From contig NZ_JAFA01000012.1 in NCBI RefSeq assembly GCF_000519185.1, forward strand, positions 1-64,000: DNA of 64,000 nt, given 5' to 3'. Position numbers and translations under genes: made by a program. The stretch is from Paraburkholderia nodosa DSM 21604. Lineage in GTDB: Bacteria > Pseudomonadota > Gammaproteobacteria > Burkholderiales > Burkholderiaceae. Under the pieces are notes generated by a model, which was not told the origin of the DNA, made no database searches, and worked only from the letters and a program-made list of their open reading frames with translations. Shown piece by piece: positions 1 to 8,813 of the stretch; within the stretch, counting starts at the first letter, position 1, and each line of letters opens with the position of its first letter.

Positions 1-177
1 GCATCACGTGAGTCATCCCCTGTGATTTTTTCGGACCCGTCCGAGTGCCGTTTTCGCCTGTCTGGGTAAAACTTAGCTCGCGACTTGCATTAGCCACCGT
101 GCGTGGCTCATGCGCGATGGTGTGCTGGCAGCGAGCGTCGATGGCACATCGTCTATTCAGGACTGCAGAACAGGGAG

Positions 178-354
178 ATGGCCGTGGCGGAATCGGACAA
201 ACCGGCCCGCGTACCACCGCCACCACGCGATCCGTTTGCCCTATCGGGCCAGCTGCTTGAACTGGCCTGGAAGATAGACGCACTGGAGCCAACCGACCGG
301 TTTCTGGTCGAGTCGCTGGTTTCGCAGCTCTGCAACAAGCCTGTTCCAGGATAA
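178..354 (+). CDS. Small hypothetical protein (58 aa)
   Basis: The frame encodes a short, soluble-looking protein with a proline-rich N-terminus followed by a leucine-rich segment ending near LVESLVSQLC. A GGGAG sits almost on top of the ATG, so a GTG at 184 may be the true start. I do not recognise a family. The next small frame (394) follows 40 bp downstream on the same strand, so the two could form one transcript. It may be a chance frame in a gene-poor border region. Confidence 0.35.
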   Translation: MAVAESDKPARVPPPPRDPFALSGQLLELAWKIDALEPTDRFLVESLVSQLCNKPVPG

Positions 355-393
355 ATCTCAGGACAAGCCGACGCGTTTTGAGAAGGAGGTAGA

Positions 394-594
394 ATGCCTA
401 GCTTTCCGGTTTGCGCGCTTGACAATCGTCAAGGCCCGCAGCGCAGATCGGGGCCAGAATGCAGAAGCCACACTCTGCCTGGCAGGGCGTGGTGCAGTAC
501 CAGCCTCGCGGCTCCCCCGCCCAGGCCCGCTCGTTACAACTCGAAGGCGAACAAAGGCAGCCCCACGCCATACCAGTTCGGAGTAGTGCGCTGA
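394..594 (+). CDS. Small hypothetical protein behind a strong Shine-Dalgarno
   Basis: A 66-codon frame with an excellent ribosome binding site (AAGGAGG, seven bases before the ATG). The product is arginine/proline rich, has no recognisable domain and no signal peptide. The ribosome site is the main reason to list it. The amino-acid composition looks like translated GC-rich spacer, so it could be a remnant. A competing frame exists on the other strand with no better support. Confidence 0.25.
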   Translation: MPSFPVCALDNRQGPQRRSGPECRSHTLPGRAWCSTSLAAPPPRPARYNSKANKGSPTPYQFGVVR

Positions 595-790
595 CGATCG
601 GGACTGCAGATTTTATGGGCTGCCACTCATATTTCAGACTAGGACGATAGTCACCTTCCCATCGTAGTGCCACGATCCATAAATGGGGTGCGATGTATTG
701 CGCCTCTGTGATCAGTCGCGCTGCAGTCTGACGTTGGTGTTCGCAAGCGTAGCCACGCTGCGCGTGCTGATCTATGTCGCCAAAACAAGG
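595..790. other. Spacer without a convincing gene
   Basis: Only short overlapping frames on both strands, none with a recognisable product. An AAGGAG at 787-792 precedes the disrupted start of the subtilase gene. Confidence 0.4.
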
Positions 791-799
791 AGAAAAACA

Positions 800-1000
800 T
801 TGACGGTACGAATTCGCAACGCATTAGTGAGGTTGCGCGGCTCGCTCTTTCACTCATTGTCGCGGCCTGCGGAGGTAACAATGGTGACGCGGGAACATCC
901 ACATCGGGCTTAGAACGGAAGTACTGAGCGGACAACGGCTTCGGCCGTTCAGGCGAAGCTGGACAACCTCTCCGCCGCGCTTCCTTCGAAAGCGCATCAC
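800..1000 (+). pseudogene. Frameshifted lipoprotein signal and propeptide of the subtilase
   Basis: Upstream of the open protease frame the missing N-terminus can be read, but in two frames. A TTG at 800 with AAGGAG upstream begins MTVRIRNALVR in the protease frame. From about 841 another frame gives a lipobox-like LALSLIVAACGGNNGD that runs into a TGA near 925. From 914 the protease frame resumes with a segment (AVQAKLDNLSAALPSK) that leads without a break into the propeptide. Two compensating single-base changes, or sequencing errors, would restore one lipoprotein precursor. As read, the gene lacks its export signal. Confidence 0.5.
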
Positions 1001-2677
1001 TTGCGCCGGATGGGTATTGGTTCCGACGTTGTTACGACGGCGCGAAAGTTGAACGCAAACGAGGCAAAGGCATTTATGCGCGCTCTCGCCTCCGATCCCA
1101 ACGTTGAGTACGTGGAACCTGACGTACCTATCAGCGTGTCCATGGTCCCGAATGATCCACAGTTTGGCACTCAGTGGTATCTGCATTCAAACCTTCCGCC
1201 TGAAAACGGAAAAGTGGGAGTACGGGCGGAACCTGCATGGGATACAGCAACTGGTGCGGGCTCAGTAATCGCGATTGTTGACAATGGCGTTACCAGCCAT
1301 AACGACTACAACGCCAACCTCTTGCTTGGCCAGGATTTCGTTGACGACCGAACTGGTAAGGGGATGAATCCGGGGAATTGTGGAGGAAATTGGCATGGTA
1401 CGCACGTTACAGGCATCGCTGTAGCATTAACAAACAATGGCAATGGCATCGCCGGCATAGCATTCGGCGCAAAGGCCATTTCGGCTCGTGTAATGAACCC
1501 TTGCGGATCTGGGTTCATGTCGGATGCGGCAGACGGAATAACGTGGGCAGCCGGTGGAGCCGTTCCGAGTGTACCAACCAACAACAATCCGGCAACAGTC
1601 ATAAATTTGAGTCTGGCCGGCAGCGGGCAATGCTCTGCTACGTTCCAGAACGCAATTGATTTTGCCACCAGCAGAGGATCTATTGTCGTTGCAGGTGCCG
1701 GAAATTCCTCTGCTGACGTATCGGGCACCCAGCCCGCCAATTGCCACAATGTTATCGCCGTAGGTGGTACTGCCGGCATTGGGGAGAGCTACATTAGTTC
1801 AAATTTCGGACCGGGTATTGATATCGCCGCTCCTGGCAACAATATATGGTCAACTTGGGACTCGGGAAATTCTGTTCCTGGCGGGGATGACTATCGATAC
1901 TTGTCCGGCACGTCTATGTCTACCCCCATGGTCAGTGGAGTGATTGCGCTTGCACAATCGGTGGCCCCGAAGCCTCTCACTGTTGCGGAGTATCGCGCAC
2001 TCCTGCAACAAAGCGTACAACCGTGGCCAGCTCCGCCTGACCGCCTACTCGGCCCTGGCATTCTGGACGCAACGCAAGCCGTCCTCGCCGCTAATTCCGG
2101 CTCCGTTCCGGTAGCGGCGGACTTTACCTGTTCGCAAGCGGATGGAATGATGCAAGTCACCTGCACGGATCGTTCGACAGCCAGGGGCGGAGTGTCCATT
2201 GCATCGTGGTCATGGAATCTTGACGTCGTCAGCAATCCTCCGGATATGGTCCGGACGTCGTCTGTCAATCCGTACGTAAACTATGAATACCCAGGGACAT
2301 ACACTGTACGACTGATCGTTAAGGGTGCGAACGGTGCGACTAGTTCGGTGGCGCGGCCTATCCAGGTCGTCCCGCCCGCGACAGTTGCTTTCACCGCTAA
2401 CGTGCCGACGCCGACCTCACCAAACCAGTCAGCCTTCACCTATTACCAGATGAATCTTCCCGCTGGTTTGAAAAGCCTGACGGTGTCGATAGATGGATCG
2501 AGCCCGAATGGCGGATTCCTGTACCTCAAGAATTCACCGACAACTATCAATCCAGACTGCGTTACGCACGGCCTCCCTTCGATGAGTTGCACGGTCAGCA
2601 ATCCACCGGCTGGTACGTATTACGCAATTTACTCGTCCTCCGATAAGGCAGCTTCAGCAACAATGACGTATCAGTAA
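1001..2677 (+). CDS. S8 subtilisin-like serine protease with PKD and PPC-type C-terminal domains
   Basis: Peptidase S8 family, normally an exported protease that frees itself from an I9-type propeptide. Residues 1-41 match the end of such a propeptide (DPNVEYVEPD). The catalytic triad is visible: Asp94 in VIAIVDNGV, His132 in HGTHVTGIA and Ser305 in GTSMSTP, with oxyanion Asn235 in AGAGNSS. Residues about 365-460 resemble a PKD domain with paired cysteines, and about 462-558 a PPC-like beta domain. The TTG start at 1001 is only the longest open start and has no good ribosome site; the real N-terminus lies in the frameshifted segment upstream. Base composition is lower in GC than the housekeeping genes downstream. 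It may be a secreted protease gene that is now inactive. Confidence 0.85.
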   Translation: MRRMGIGSDVVTTARKLNANEAKAFMRALASDPNVEYVEPDVPISVSMVPNDPQFGTQWYLHSNLPPENGKVGVRAEPAWDTATGAGSVIAIVDNGVTSHNDYNANLLLGQDFVDDRTGKGMNPGNCGGNWHGTHVTGIAVALTNNGNGIAGIAFGAKAISARVMNPCGSGFMSDAADGITWAAGGAVPSVPTNNNPATVINLSLAGSGQCSATFQNAIDFATSRGSIVVAGAGNSSADVSGTQPANCHNVIAVGGTAGIGESYISSNFGPGIDIAAPGNNIWSTWDSGNSVPGGDDYRYLSGTSMSTPMVSGVIALAQSVAPKPLTVAEYRALLQQSVQPWPAPPDRLLGPGILDATQAVLAANSGSVPVAADFTCSQADGMMQVTCTDRSTARGGVSIASWSWNLDVVSNPPDMVRTSSVNPYVNYEYPGTYTVRLIVKGANGATSSVARPIQVVPPATVAFTANVPTPTSPNQSAFTYYQMNLPAGLKSLTVSIDGSSPNGGFLYLKNSPTTINPDCVTHGLPSMSCTVSNPPAGTYYAIYSSSDKAASATMTYQ

Positions 2678-2811
2678 CCATATAGCTGATGCAAGCGGCG
2701 CCCTAGCCAATTTCAAACGAAATGGTGAGGGCGTTGCTGCATGTGATATGCGGTAATTGCGCTTTAATTTCGTAGCTCATACAACTCGCCGGTCTAACCG
2801 TAACTTCTTCG

Positions 2812-4074
2812 ATGTCACCGTCTTCAATTGACTCCACCGATAGTCACGCTGGCAAACTGTCGCCAGACAATGGGCAGCGCGGCCACCACGCGGCCGCGTT
2901 CGCACAGTTGACCGTGCCAGAACAGGAAGGCCCAGAGGGTATCCGCTTTGACTTCAACTATGGTTGCCGCGTACAGGTCCCGCGCGACGGTTGGCGCGTA
3001 CGAATGTTTGATATCGACACCGGCAATCAGGTATTTGACGATACATTGCTAGCGGGTGAGGTTGCCGCCAGTCGTCGGAAGTACTTCGTTCGCTTTTGGG
3101 TGGAGGTATTTGACGGCGAGCGTCTCGTCTTTTCGCATGTATACGACGCATGCGGCCAGCGCGTACACGTGGAAATGGGATCGGGGGCACTGGGCGATGC
3201 GATTGCATGGATGCCGGCCATTGAGGCATTTCGGCGGCAGCATCGCTGCGAACTGGTTGTCCAGATCAAGCCCGACGTGAGTACGTTGTTCAAAGCGGGC
3301 TATCCAACTATCGAATTTATCTCAGAACGAGCTGAAGCGGCGTTACGTGGTCCTGTTTACGCGACGTATCGTGTTGGCTGCTATAAGCCTTATTCGGATA
3401 GAGATCACCAACCCACGGACCCTCGCGTCAGCAACTTGCAGGACTTCGCTTCCTACATGCTCGGTGTTCCCGCATTGGAACGCCGACCTAACATCGTGGT
3501 TGAGGCGCCCACGCGGACCATAAGTGAGCGCTACGTCTGCATCGCGGCGCAAGCGTCGGCGCAGTGCAAATACTGGAACCATCCCGCAGGCTGGCCGACT
3601 CTGGTCGCCCACCTGAAGGCGCGGGGCTATCGTGTGCTATGCATCGACCGTGATCGCGAGTATGGCTCGAGAGAAACTCCGAACCGTATGCCGGAAGGTG
3701 CGGAGGACTTCACCGGTGCTCATCCCTTGCAGGAGCGTGCGGCATTGCTCGCGCACGCGGAGTTCTTCGTGGGTTTAGGTAGCGGACTTTCATGGCTCGC
3801 GTGGGCCGTGGGGACGCCGGTTGTCCTGGTGAGTGGATTCTCGCATCCGAAAACCGAATTCCTAACGCCGTGGCGCATAATTAATTTCCACGCATGCAAT
3901 AGTTGCTATAACGACACGATGTTTGAGTTCAGCGAGGATTTTGGCTGGTGCCCTCGCCACGCAGATGATGGGTTGCGCTTCCAGTGCACCAAGGTAATCA
4001 CGCCTGCCCAGGTGATCCGAATCGTCGATCAACTTATCACGGATTCGTCAACGGATGAAACCTCCGTACGCTGA
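2812..4074 (+). CDS. Autotransporter strand-loop-strand O-heptosyltransferase (TibC/BAHT type)
   Basis: Resembles the bacterial autotransporter heptosyltransferases, cytosolic enzymes that transfer ADP-heptose onto serines of autotransporter passenger repeats. The N-terminal beta-rich part (RFDFNYGCRVQVP) is typical, and the GT9-like nucleotide-sugar half shows GLGSGLSWLAWAVGTPVVL. Four cysteines at about residues 362, 365, 380 and 392 (CNSC, CPRH, FQCTK) form the iron-finger signature known for TibC. Length 420 aa fits the family. No autotransporter substrate is next to it in the window; the upstream neighbour is the damaged subtilase. No clear ribosome site precedes the ATG. Confidence 0.85.
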   Translation: MSPSSIDSTDSHAGKLSPDNGQRGHHAAAFAQLTVPEQEGPEGIRFDFNYGCRVQVPRDGWRVRMFDIDTGNQVFDDTLLAGEVAASRRKYFVRFWVEVFDGERLVFSHVYDACGQRVHVEMGSGALGDAIAWMPAIEAFRRQHRCELVVQIKPDVSTLFKAGYPTIEFISERAEAALRGPVYATYRVGCYKPYSDRDHQPTDPRVSNLQDFASYMLGVPALERRPNIVVEAPTRTISERYVCIAAQASAQCKYWNHPAGWPTLVAHLKARGYRVLCIDRDREYGSRETPNRMPEGAEDFTGAHPLQERAALLAHAEFFVGLGSGLSWLAWAVGTPVVLVSGFSHPKTEFLTPWRIINFHACNSCYNDTMFEFSEDFGWCPRHADDGLRFQCTKVITPAQVIRIVDQLITDSSTDETSVR

Positions 4075-4094
4075 CGAGGCGGTGCGGGTACGCG

Positions 4095-4400
4095 ATGGTC
4101 AGGGACCGAATACCACCTCCCGGGCCTCATCACAAAAATCACAGGGCATGCTTTTTGGAATTACAGCACATCGCATGCGGACAGTGGAAACTGATCGCGG
4201 ACGGCATCGAGCGCTTTGTGCAGGAGTACGGCCGCAAGCCAGTGACCCTCCTGCTGCATCCGGCGCATGCTGCCGACTTCTATCGCGAGACGGAGGCCGG
4301 GGCCGACGACACGCTGCTCAACGGGATTTCTATCGTGCTCCATGAACAGTTCGCCTTGGCTGCGCTCATGGACATCGAGGGCAGGATTTACGAGCTGTGA
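4095..4400 (+). CDS. Hypothetical protein (about 80-101 aa)
   Basis: A small protein whose convincing part begins near ELQHIACGQWKLIADG and continues with helix/strand-like sequence to the end (RKPVTLLLHP, DIEGRIYEL). The first 20 residues look non-native, so an internal TTG start near 4156 is possible. It begins 20 bp after the heptosyltransferase on the same strand and could be co-transcribed. I do not recognise the family. Confidence 0.5.
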   Translation: MVRDRIPPPGPHHKNHRACFLELQHIACGQWKLIADGIERFVQEYGRKPVTLLLHPAHAADFYRETEAGADDTLLNGISIVLHEQFALAALMDIEGRIYEL

Positions 4401-4583
4401 CGCCCTATCATCGAGCGTCGTGGGGAATGCACGCACCGTTCCCTACACTGCGCGCAGCGCAGCATGGATCACTTACCTGTACGAGTATTGGACATGCCGC
4501 ATGTCCTGTTGGTCCTCGATACCAGCCGCTGTTACCTTGCCTCCGTAACGCGACAAATGTCTAATATGTAGGACGTTCCCCGG

Positions 4584-4896
4584 TGTGGAAATGGGCTTTC
4601 CCCGCAGCGCAATGCGTGGGGAAACGTGGGGGAATAGTGTTTGTGGGTGTGTGGGGGTGAAAGTCGTTCCCCCACGCATGGCTTGAAAAGCCTTGTGTGC
4701 CAAGGGTCTATCGCTGTAGGGAGATGGTTTTCCACAGGCTTGCCAACAAAATCTGTGGAAAACCCCCCGCACCTTTCCCCGCAACACGACGCCGCTGCCA
4801 CAATCGGCAACGCCGCCCACAATCCGAATCGCATCAAACACTTGGTGCAGTCGTCCCAGGGTTACGCACAAGGCTGTCCACCAAAGTTGTGGATAG
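4584..4896. promoter_or_regulatory. Cluster of DnaA-box-like sites in a 630-bp non-coding stretch
   Basis: The gene-free stretch 4401-5030 contains two perfect matches to TTWTNCACA in opposite orientation (4728-4736 and 4754-4762). One-mismatch copies lie at 4584-4592, 4862-4870 and 4888-4896. There is no replication initiator gene nearby, so this is a DnaA-binding or DnaA-titrating candidate rather than a proven origin. Confidence 0.35.
4726..4764. repeat. Perfect 12-bp inverted repeat carrying the DnaA boxes
   Basis: GGTTTTCCACAG at 4726-4737 and CTGTGGAAAACC at 4753-4764 are exact reverse complements separated by 15 bp. Each arm contains one consensus DnaA box. A second inverted pair, CGTGGGGGAA with TTCCCCCACG, lies just upstream (about 4625-4680). 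Confidence 0.7.
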
Positions 4897-5030
4897 CGCA
4901 CCCAGATGTTGATCGCGGCCGATTCAACCTTGCACAGTGTGGGAGTTCGGCCCGATAATCGCCGTCGATATGGCCGTCGCGTGACCGCGCGTGCACGGGC
5001 AACTCTCTTCTCGTCACTTCCCGCCGCGCC

Positions 5031-6443
5031 GTGCTCAAAAACTCGCGCTTTGCCGGTCTTCTGCGTATTCCTGGTTTCCTGCCACTCGCCGGCGCCACCC
5101 TGATGCTCGGCGTGGCGATGTCCTTCACCGCGCCTTACCTCTCCCTGTTCGGCGTCGAGCGCGCCGGCATGACACCGTTCCGGCTCGGCGTGTTCATGAC
5201 CGCCATCGCCACGAGCGGTGTGATCGCGAGCACCGCGGCGGGCCGCTGGAGCGACGCCACCGGCAAGCACCGAACCCTGCTGCTCGTCTCGCTGTGCGCC
5301 GCCACGCTCGGCTATCTCTGCCTGTGCGTCGTGCGCGATTACCGGCTTCTGCTGCTCGTGGGCATTGCGTTCATCGGCGCGGGCGGTTGCGCGCTCTCGC
5401 TAGTGTTCTCGTTCAGCCGCGCGGCGCTGCCCGCGAGCGACGACGCCGAGCGGACCTTTGCGAGCGCGACGCTGCGCACGATTCTCTCCGCCGCATGGGT
5501 GTTCGGGCCCGCGGTCGGCGCGCTCGTGCTGGCCGCCACGAACTTCTACGGACTGTTCCTGTTTGCGGCGGCGAGCTTCGCGGCTTGCGGCACGATCGTC
5601 TGGCGCATGCGCGAGCCGCGCCACGACGAACACGCCACGCAGCATCTGATGGCGCGTCCCACCTCGGGCGAAGTCGCGCAGGAGATCGGCGCGGAAAGCG
5701 CGGCGCAGTACGAGGGCCAGCCGCTCACGCAAGCCGAAGTGCAGCCGGGCGCGCCACGCGACCCCGCAACGCTTCCGCCGGCGGCAACGGCAAAAGCGAA
5801 GGCCAGGGCAGCGCGCGCGCCGGTGCCTGCCGCGGAGGGTTCGCAAAAAGACATCATGCGCGCGATCGTTGCGCTCACACTCATTGGACTGGCCGCCAAC
5901 GCGACGATGATCGTGCTGCCGCTCTACATCGTGCATGGCCTGCAGGGCACGCGCATCGACGTGTCGATCATGCTCGGCCTCGGCGCGCTCATGGAGATAC
6001 CGATGATGCTCGCGCTCGGCGCACGCGCCTCGGTGCTGAACAAGCCGTGGTGGCTGGCCGCCTGCGCCGCGGTGCATGCCGTCTACTTCGTCGCGATGTC
6101 GCTGGCGCCGGGCGTGCACGCGTTGATCCCGATGCAGATTCTCAACGCCTTCGTGGTGGCCGTCACGTCGTGTCTGGGCATGACCTTCGTGCAGGATCTG
6201 ATGCCGTCGTCGCCGGGGCGGGCAACGGCGCTGTTCTTCAACGCGGCGCGGCTCGGCTCGATACTGTCGGGCGTGCTTTCCGGCCTGCTCGTGCAGGCGT
6301 TCGGTTATCGCGGCACGTTTCTTTTCTGCGGCGCGCTCGCGCTGTGCGCGCTCGTGTTGTTCGCCGTACCCGGAGAGCACTATCCGAAGATGGCGCGTGC
6401 TGTGCGGCGTTATCTGCGTGAGCGTTCAGGCAAGCGGGTCTGA
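5031..6443 (+). CDS. MFS transporter of the SetA/SetB sugar-efflux type
   Basis: Inner-membrane major facilitator protein, 470 aa, with 12 predicted helices in two halves. The loop after TM2 has the MFS signature region (AGRWSDATGKHRTLL). The central cytoplasmic loop, residues about 193-273, is unusually long and rich in Ala, Glu and Pro. The arrangement and the sequence APYLSLFGVERAGMTPFRLG recall sugar-efflux transporters, which export sugars or lactose analogues; the substrate here cannot be told. A GTG start at 5031 is used, with no strong ribosome site. It is transcribed alone and converges with the next MFS gene. Confidence 0.75.
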   Translation: MLKNSRFAGLLRIPGFLPLAGATLMLGVAMSFTAPYLSLFGVERAGMTPFRLGVFMTAIATSGVIASTAAGRWSDATGKHRTLLLVSLCAATLGYLCLCVVRDYRLLLLVGIAFIGAGGCALSLVFSFSRAALPASDDAERTFASATLRTILSAAWVFGPAVGALVLAATNFYGLFLFAAASFAACGTIVWRMREPRHDEHATQHLMARPTSGEVAQEIGAESAAQYEGQPLTQAEVQPGAPRDPATLPPAATAKAKARAARAPVPAAEGSQKDIMRAIVALTLIGLAANATMIVLPLYIVHGLQGTRIDVSIMLGLGALMEIPMMLALGARASVLNKPWWLAACAAVHAVYFVAMSLAPGVHALIPMQILNAFVVAVTSCLGMTFVQDLMPSSPGRATALFFNAARLGSILSGVLSGLLVQAFGYRGTFLFCGALALCALVLFAVPGEHYPKMARAVRRYLRERSGKRV

Positions 6444-6525
6444 TTCCTGGCATGACTCTGGATGACCAGGCAATGTCATTCGAAGCAAAGCGCGGTGCCG
6501 CAAACGCACCGCCCTTCATCGACAT

Positions 6526-8064
6526 TTACTGAACCGTTTCGGCGTCCCGCCCGGCGAGCGCTCGGGCGGGCGTTGCAGCGTCGAAGTCTTCCGCATCGAC
6601 GTCATAGCCCGAAGGCTCCCAGCGAATCGAGAGCAGCGCCGTGAGCCCCACGAGCGGCGCGACCGCGATGATCCAGAACACGCGCGTGCCGAGCGCGGCG
6701 GCGAGCACCGGGAACAGGAACAGCGAGACTGTGGAGCTGGCGCGCATGAGCGTCTGGTTGAAGCCGACGCCCACGCCGCGCAGCGAGGTCGGGTAGCCGA
6801 GCGAGGCGAACGTCATGCTGTGCGAACCGGGGCCGACGCCCTGGCCGAACAGAAACGCGGCGAGCAGGGCGACCGCGCTGACGACTTCGGGTGCCGTCGC
6901 CGGCTTGCCGACGACTGCGAGGCCGACGAGCGCCACGAACTGGATCGCATAGCCCCAGACGGTGAGCTTCCACGCGCCGAAGCGCGGCACGATGCGCACG
7001 GCGATCAGCCCGCCCACGAAGGCGAAGCCGAGATTGAGCACGAGCGAGGCGAGGATCGTCGTGAGCATGGACTGCGCGAGGAAGCTCGAGATGATCACGG
7101 GGAGGCCGAACGCGACCGCGTTGTACGCGAACGAAGACGCCACGCCGATGACCGTGGCGAGCACCGTGCGCCGGGTGTAGACGCCGCGCAGCAGCGCGCC
7201 GTAGTTCTGCCACGACGCCACGCGCGCCGGCCTGGCCGCGGTGCTGGCGGCGGCTTCGGGCGCGACCTGCGCGTCGATGCCGTATGAGCGCTTGAGGATG
7301 CGCGCCGCGCCTGCGAGATCGCCCTGATTCGCGGCCCACACCGGCGACTCGCTGATATAGCGGCTGCGAATCGCGATGATGACGAGCGCGGGCACGGCGC
7401 CGAAGCCGAGCGTGAGGCGCCAGAGCAGATGCGAGTGCGAGGCGGGCAAGCCTGCGTAGAACGCCAGCACGAGCAGATACGACACGCTGATCGCCGCGTA
7501 CCAGACGGGGCACCACATCGCGACGCGCGCGGCCTTGTTGCCGCGGCCCTTGAGCCGCGAGAACTCGGCGAGAAAGGCCATGGCCACCGGCAGGTCGATG
7601 CCGACGCCCAGCCCCATCACGAAGCGCGCGCCGCCGAGCACCCAGGCGTTGGGCGCGAGCGCGCACGCAAGCGCGGCCACGACGAAGAAGAACATGTCGG
7701 CCATGAACACGCGATAGCGCCCGATGCGATCGGTCAGGAAGCCGCCGAGAAACGCGCCGACGATGGCGCCGAACGTGATGGCCGAAGCGACGAAGCCGGT
7801 GCCCGCGGGCGAGAGCGAGAACTCGCGCGCCACATCCTTGAGGCCGAAGGCGAGGGCGCCGAGGTCGTAGGCGTCGAGGAATACGCCACCCAGCGCGATC
7901 GCCACGACGATGCCCGCGTTGCTACCGGTGGCGGCCCCCGCGTTGACGAGTTGCGAGACGTCCGCGGCGCTGCGGATCACCGGGCGGCCGGAAGGGCTGA
8001 ACGAAGAGGGGGAAGCTGAGGCGGGCATGCGAGGCGACGCGAGCGGGCGCGCGAATAGCGACAA
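6526..8064 (-). CDS. MFS transporter, metabolite:H+ symporter-like
   Basis: A 512-aa 12-helix major facilitator protein. The TM2-TM3 loop reads GGFLTDRIGRYRVF, the classical MFS motif, and the helix 4-5 region has RFVMGLGVGIDLPVAMAFLAE, common in YdjK/aromatic-acid symporter relatives. The N-terminus has about 50 soluble residues before TM1, and the first part (SSFSPSGRPVIRS) may be over-extended. It likely imports a small organic acid or sugar by proton symport. No neighbouring catabolic gene hints at the substrate. Confidence 0.75.
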   Translation of the reverse strand: MSLFARPLASPRMPASASPSSFSPSGRPVIRSAADVSQLVNAGAATGSNAGIVVAIALGGVFLDAYDLGALAFGLKDVAREFSLSPAGTGFVASAITFGAIVGAFLGGFLTDRIGRYRVFMADMFFFVVAALACALAPNAWVLGGARFVMGLGVGIDLPVAMAFLAEFSRLKGRGNKAARVAMWCPVWYAAISVSYLLVLAFYAGLPASHSHLLWRLTLGFGAVPALVIIAIRSRYISESPVWAANQGDLAGAARILKRSYGIDAQVAPEAAASTAARPARVASWQNYGALLRGVYTRRTVLATVIGVASSFAYNAVAFGLPVIISSFLAQSMLTTILASLVLNLGFAFVGGLIAVRIVPRFGAWKLTVWGYAIQFVALVGLAVVGKPATAPEVVSAVALLAAFLFGQGVGPGSHSMTFASLGYPTSLRGVGVGFNQTLMRASSTVSLFLFPVLAAALGTRVFWIIAVAPLVGLTALLSIRWEPSGYDVDAEDFDAATPARALAGRDAETVQ

Positions 8065-8150
8065 AGCGCGTGATGCTACCGCCCGCGCGGTGCGCGCCCA
8101 AATCGTTTTTGGTTATGAGCTCATGCCGTGCGGGCCAGTCAGTGCCTGTG

Positions 8151-8630
8151 TCAGTGCATGTAGGTGACGCGGCGCGAGCGGTCGCTCAACCGCAATCCCG
8201 CGTCGAGCAGCGCGATGGCGAACCAGCGGGCGGTCTTGAGCATGCCGCTCACGCTCGGCATCGGCAGCCAGTCGTTGAGGAGCTGCACGGCGGCCTCGCT
8301 GCGCGTCGACTGCAGAAGCGCGATCACCTGCAGCAGCGAGCCTTCGTCCTTCGCGAGCTCGGAGGCGCAGCGGCAGCGCGTATCGAGCGGGCGGCACGAG
8401 GCGCGGCACAGGGTGCCCATCAGCAGATCGAAATAGCCGAAGCCTTCCGCGCCGAGCCCCGCGTCGGCGAGCACGCCGCGCCAGTTTTCGGCTTTGGCGT
8501 AGGCGTCGCAGTGCGGGCGCAGCCAGGTGCGCACCGCGCGCAGGACGGTCTGCTCGGCGGTGTCGGGGTGATGGACGAAGGTGTCGTCGATCAGCGTGTC
8601 ATTTCTCGCGAAAGGGGCGGTGTAGTTCAT
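8151..8630 (-). CDS. Cys-rich hypothetical protein downstream of a Fur box
   Basis: A 159-aa protein starting at MNYTAPF. The central stretch CRASCRPLDTRCRC holds five closely spaced cysteines, suggesting a metal or Fe-S site, followed by a helical segment (LLQVIALLQSTRSEAAVQLL). There is no signal peptide. I do not recognise the family. A near-perfect Fur box lies about 85 bp upstream of the start, so iron-repressed expression is likely. A role in iron handling is inferred from that only. Confidence 0.6.
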   Translation of the reverse strand: MNYTAPFARNDTLIDDTFVHHPDTAEQTVLRAVRTWLRPHCDAYAKAENWRGVLADAGLGAEGFGYFDLLMGTLCRASCRPLDTRCRCASELAKDEGSLLQVIALLQSTRSEAAVQLLNDWLPMPSVSGMLKTARWFAIALLDAGLRLSDRSRRVTYMH

Positions 8631-8695
8631 GGAGCCTCCGGTCCCGCACAAATCATTCGGGTGGCGCCGGGTCGTCCGGCGTGGGCTCTATTCTG

Positions 8696-8710
8696 GGACA
8701 AATTTTGTCC
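8696..8710. repeat. Short palindrome next to the Fur box
   Basis: GGACAAA-T-TTTGTCC is a perfect 7-bp inverted repeat around a single base, 5 bp from the Fur box. It could be a second regulator site in the promoter of the leftward Cys-rich gene. Confidence 0.45.
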
Positions 8711-8714
8711 AAAT

Positions 8715-8733
8715 GCAAATGATTCTCATTTGT
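8715..8733. promoter_or_regulatory. Fur box
   Basis: The sequence contains CAAATGA-TTC-TCATTTG, a perfect 7-3-7 palindrome close to the Fur consensus (AATGATNATCATT style). It lies upstream of the leftward Cys-rich gene and also upstream of the rightward small-RNA candidate, so Fur could control either or both. Confidence 0.75.
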
Positions 8734-8813
8734 GAAATGAGGCCGGCGGGAGGACGATAACCTCGCGCAACCGGGAAGGGACTGTTCCAGCCAGCACCCT
8801 TAATTACGGGGAC

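Noticed and set aside
4401..5030. Chromosomal replication origin
   Set aside because: Boxes are present, but no initiator or partition genes and no clear AT-rich unwinding element flank them.
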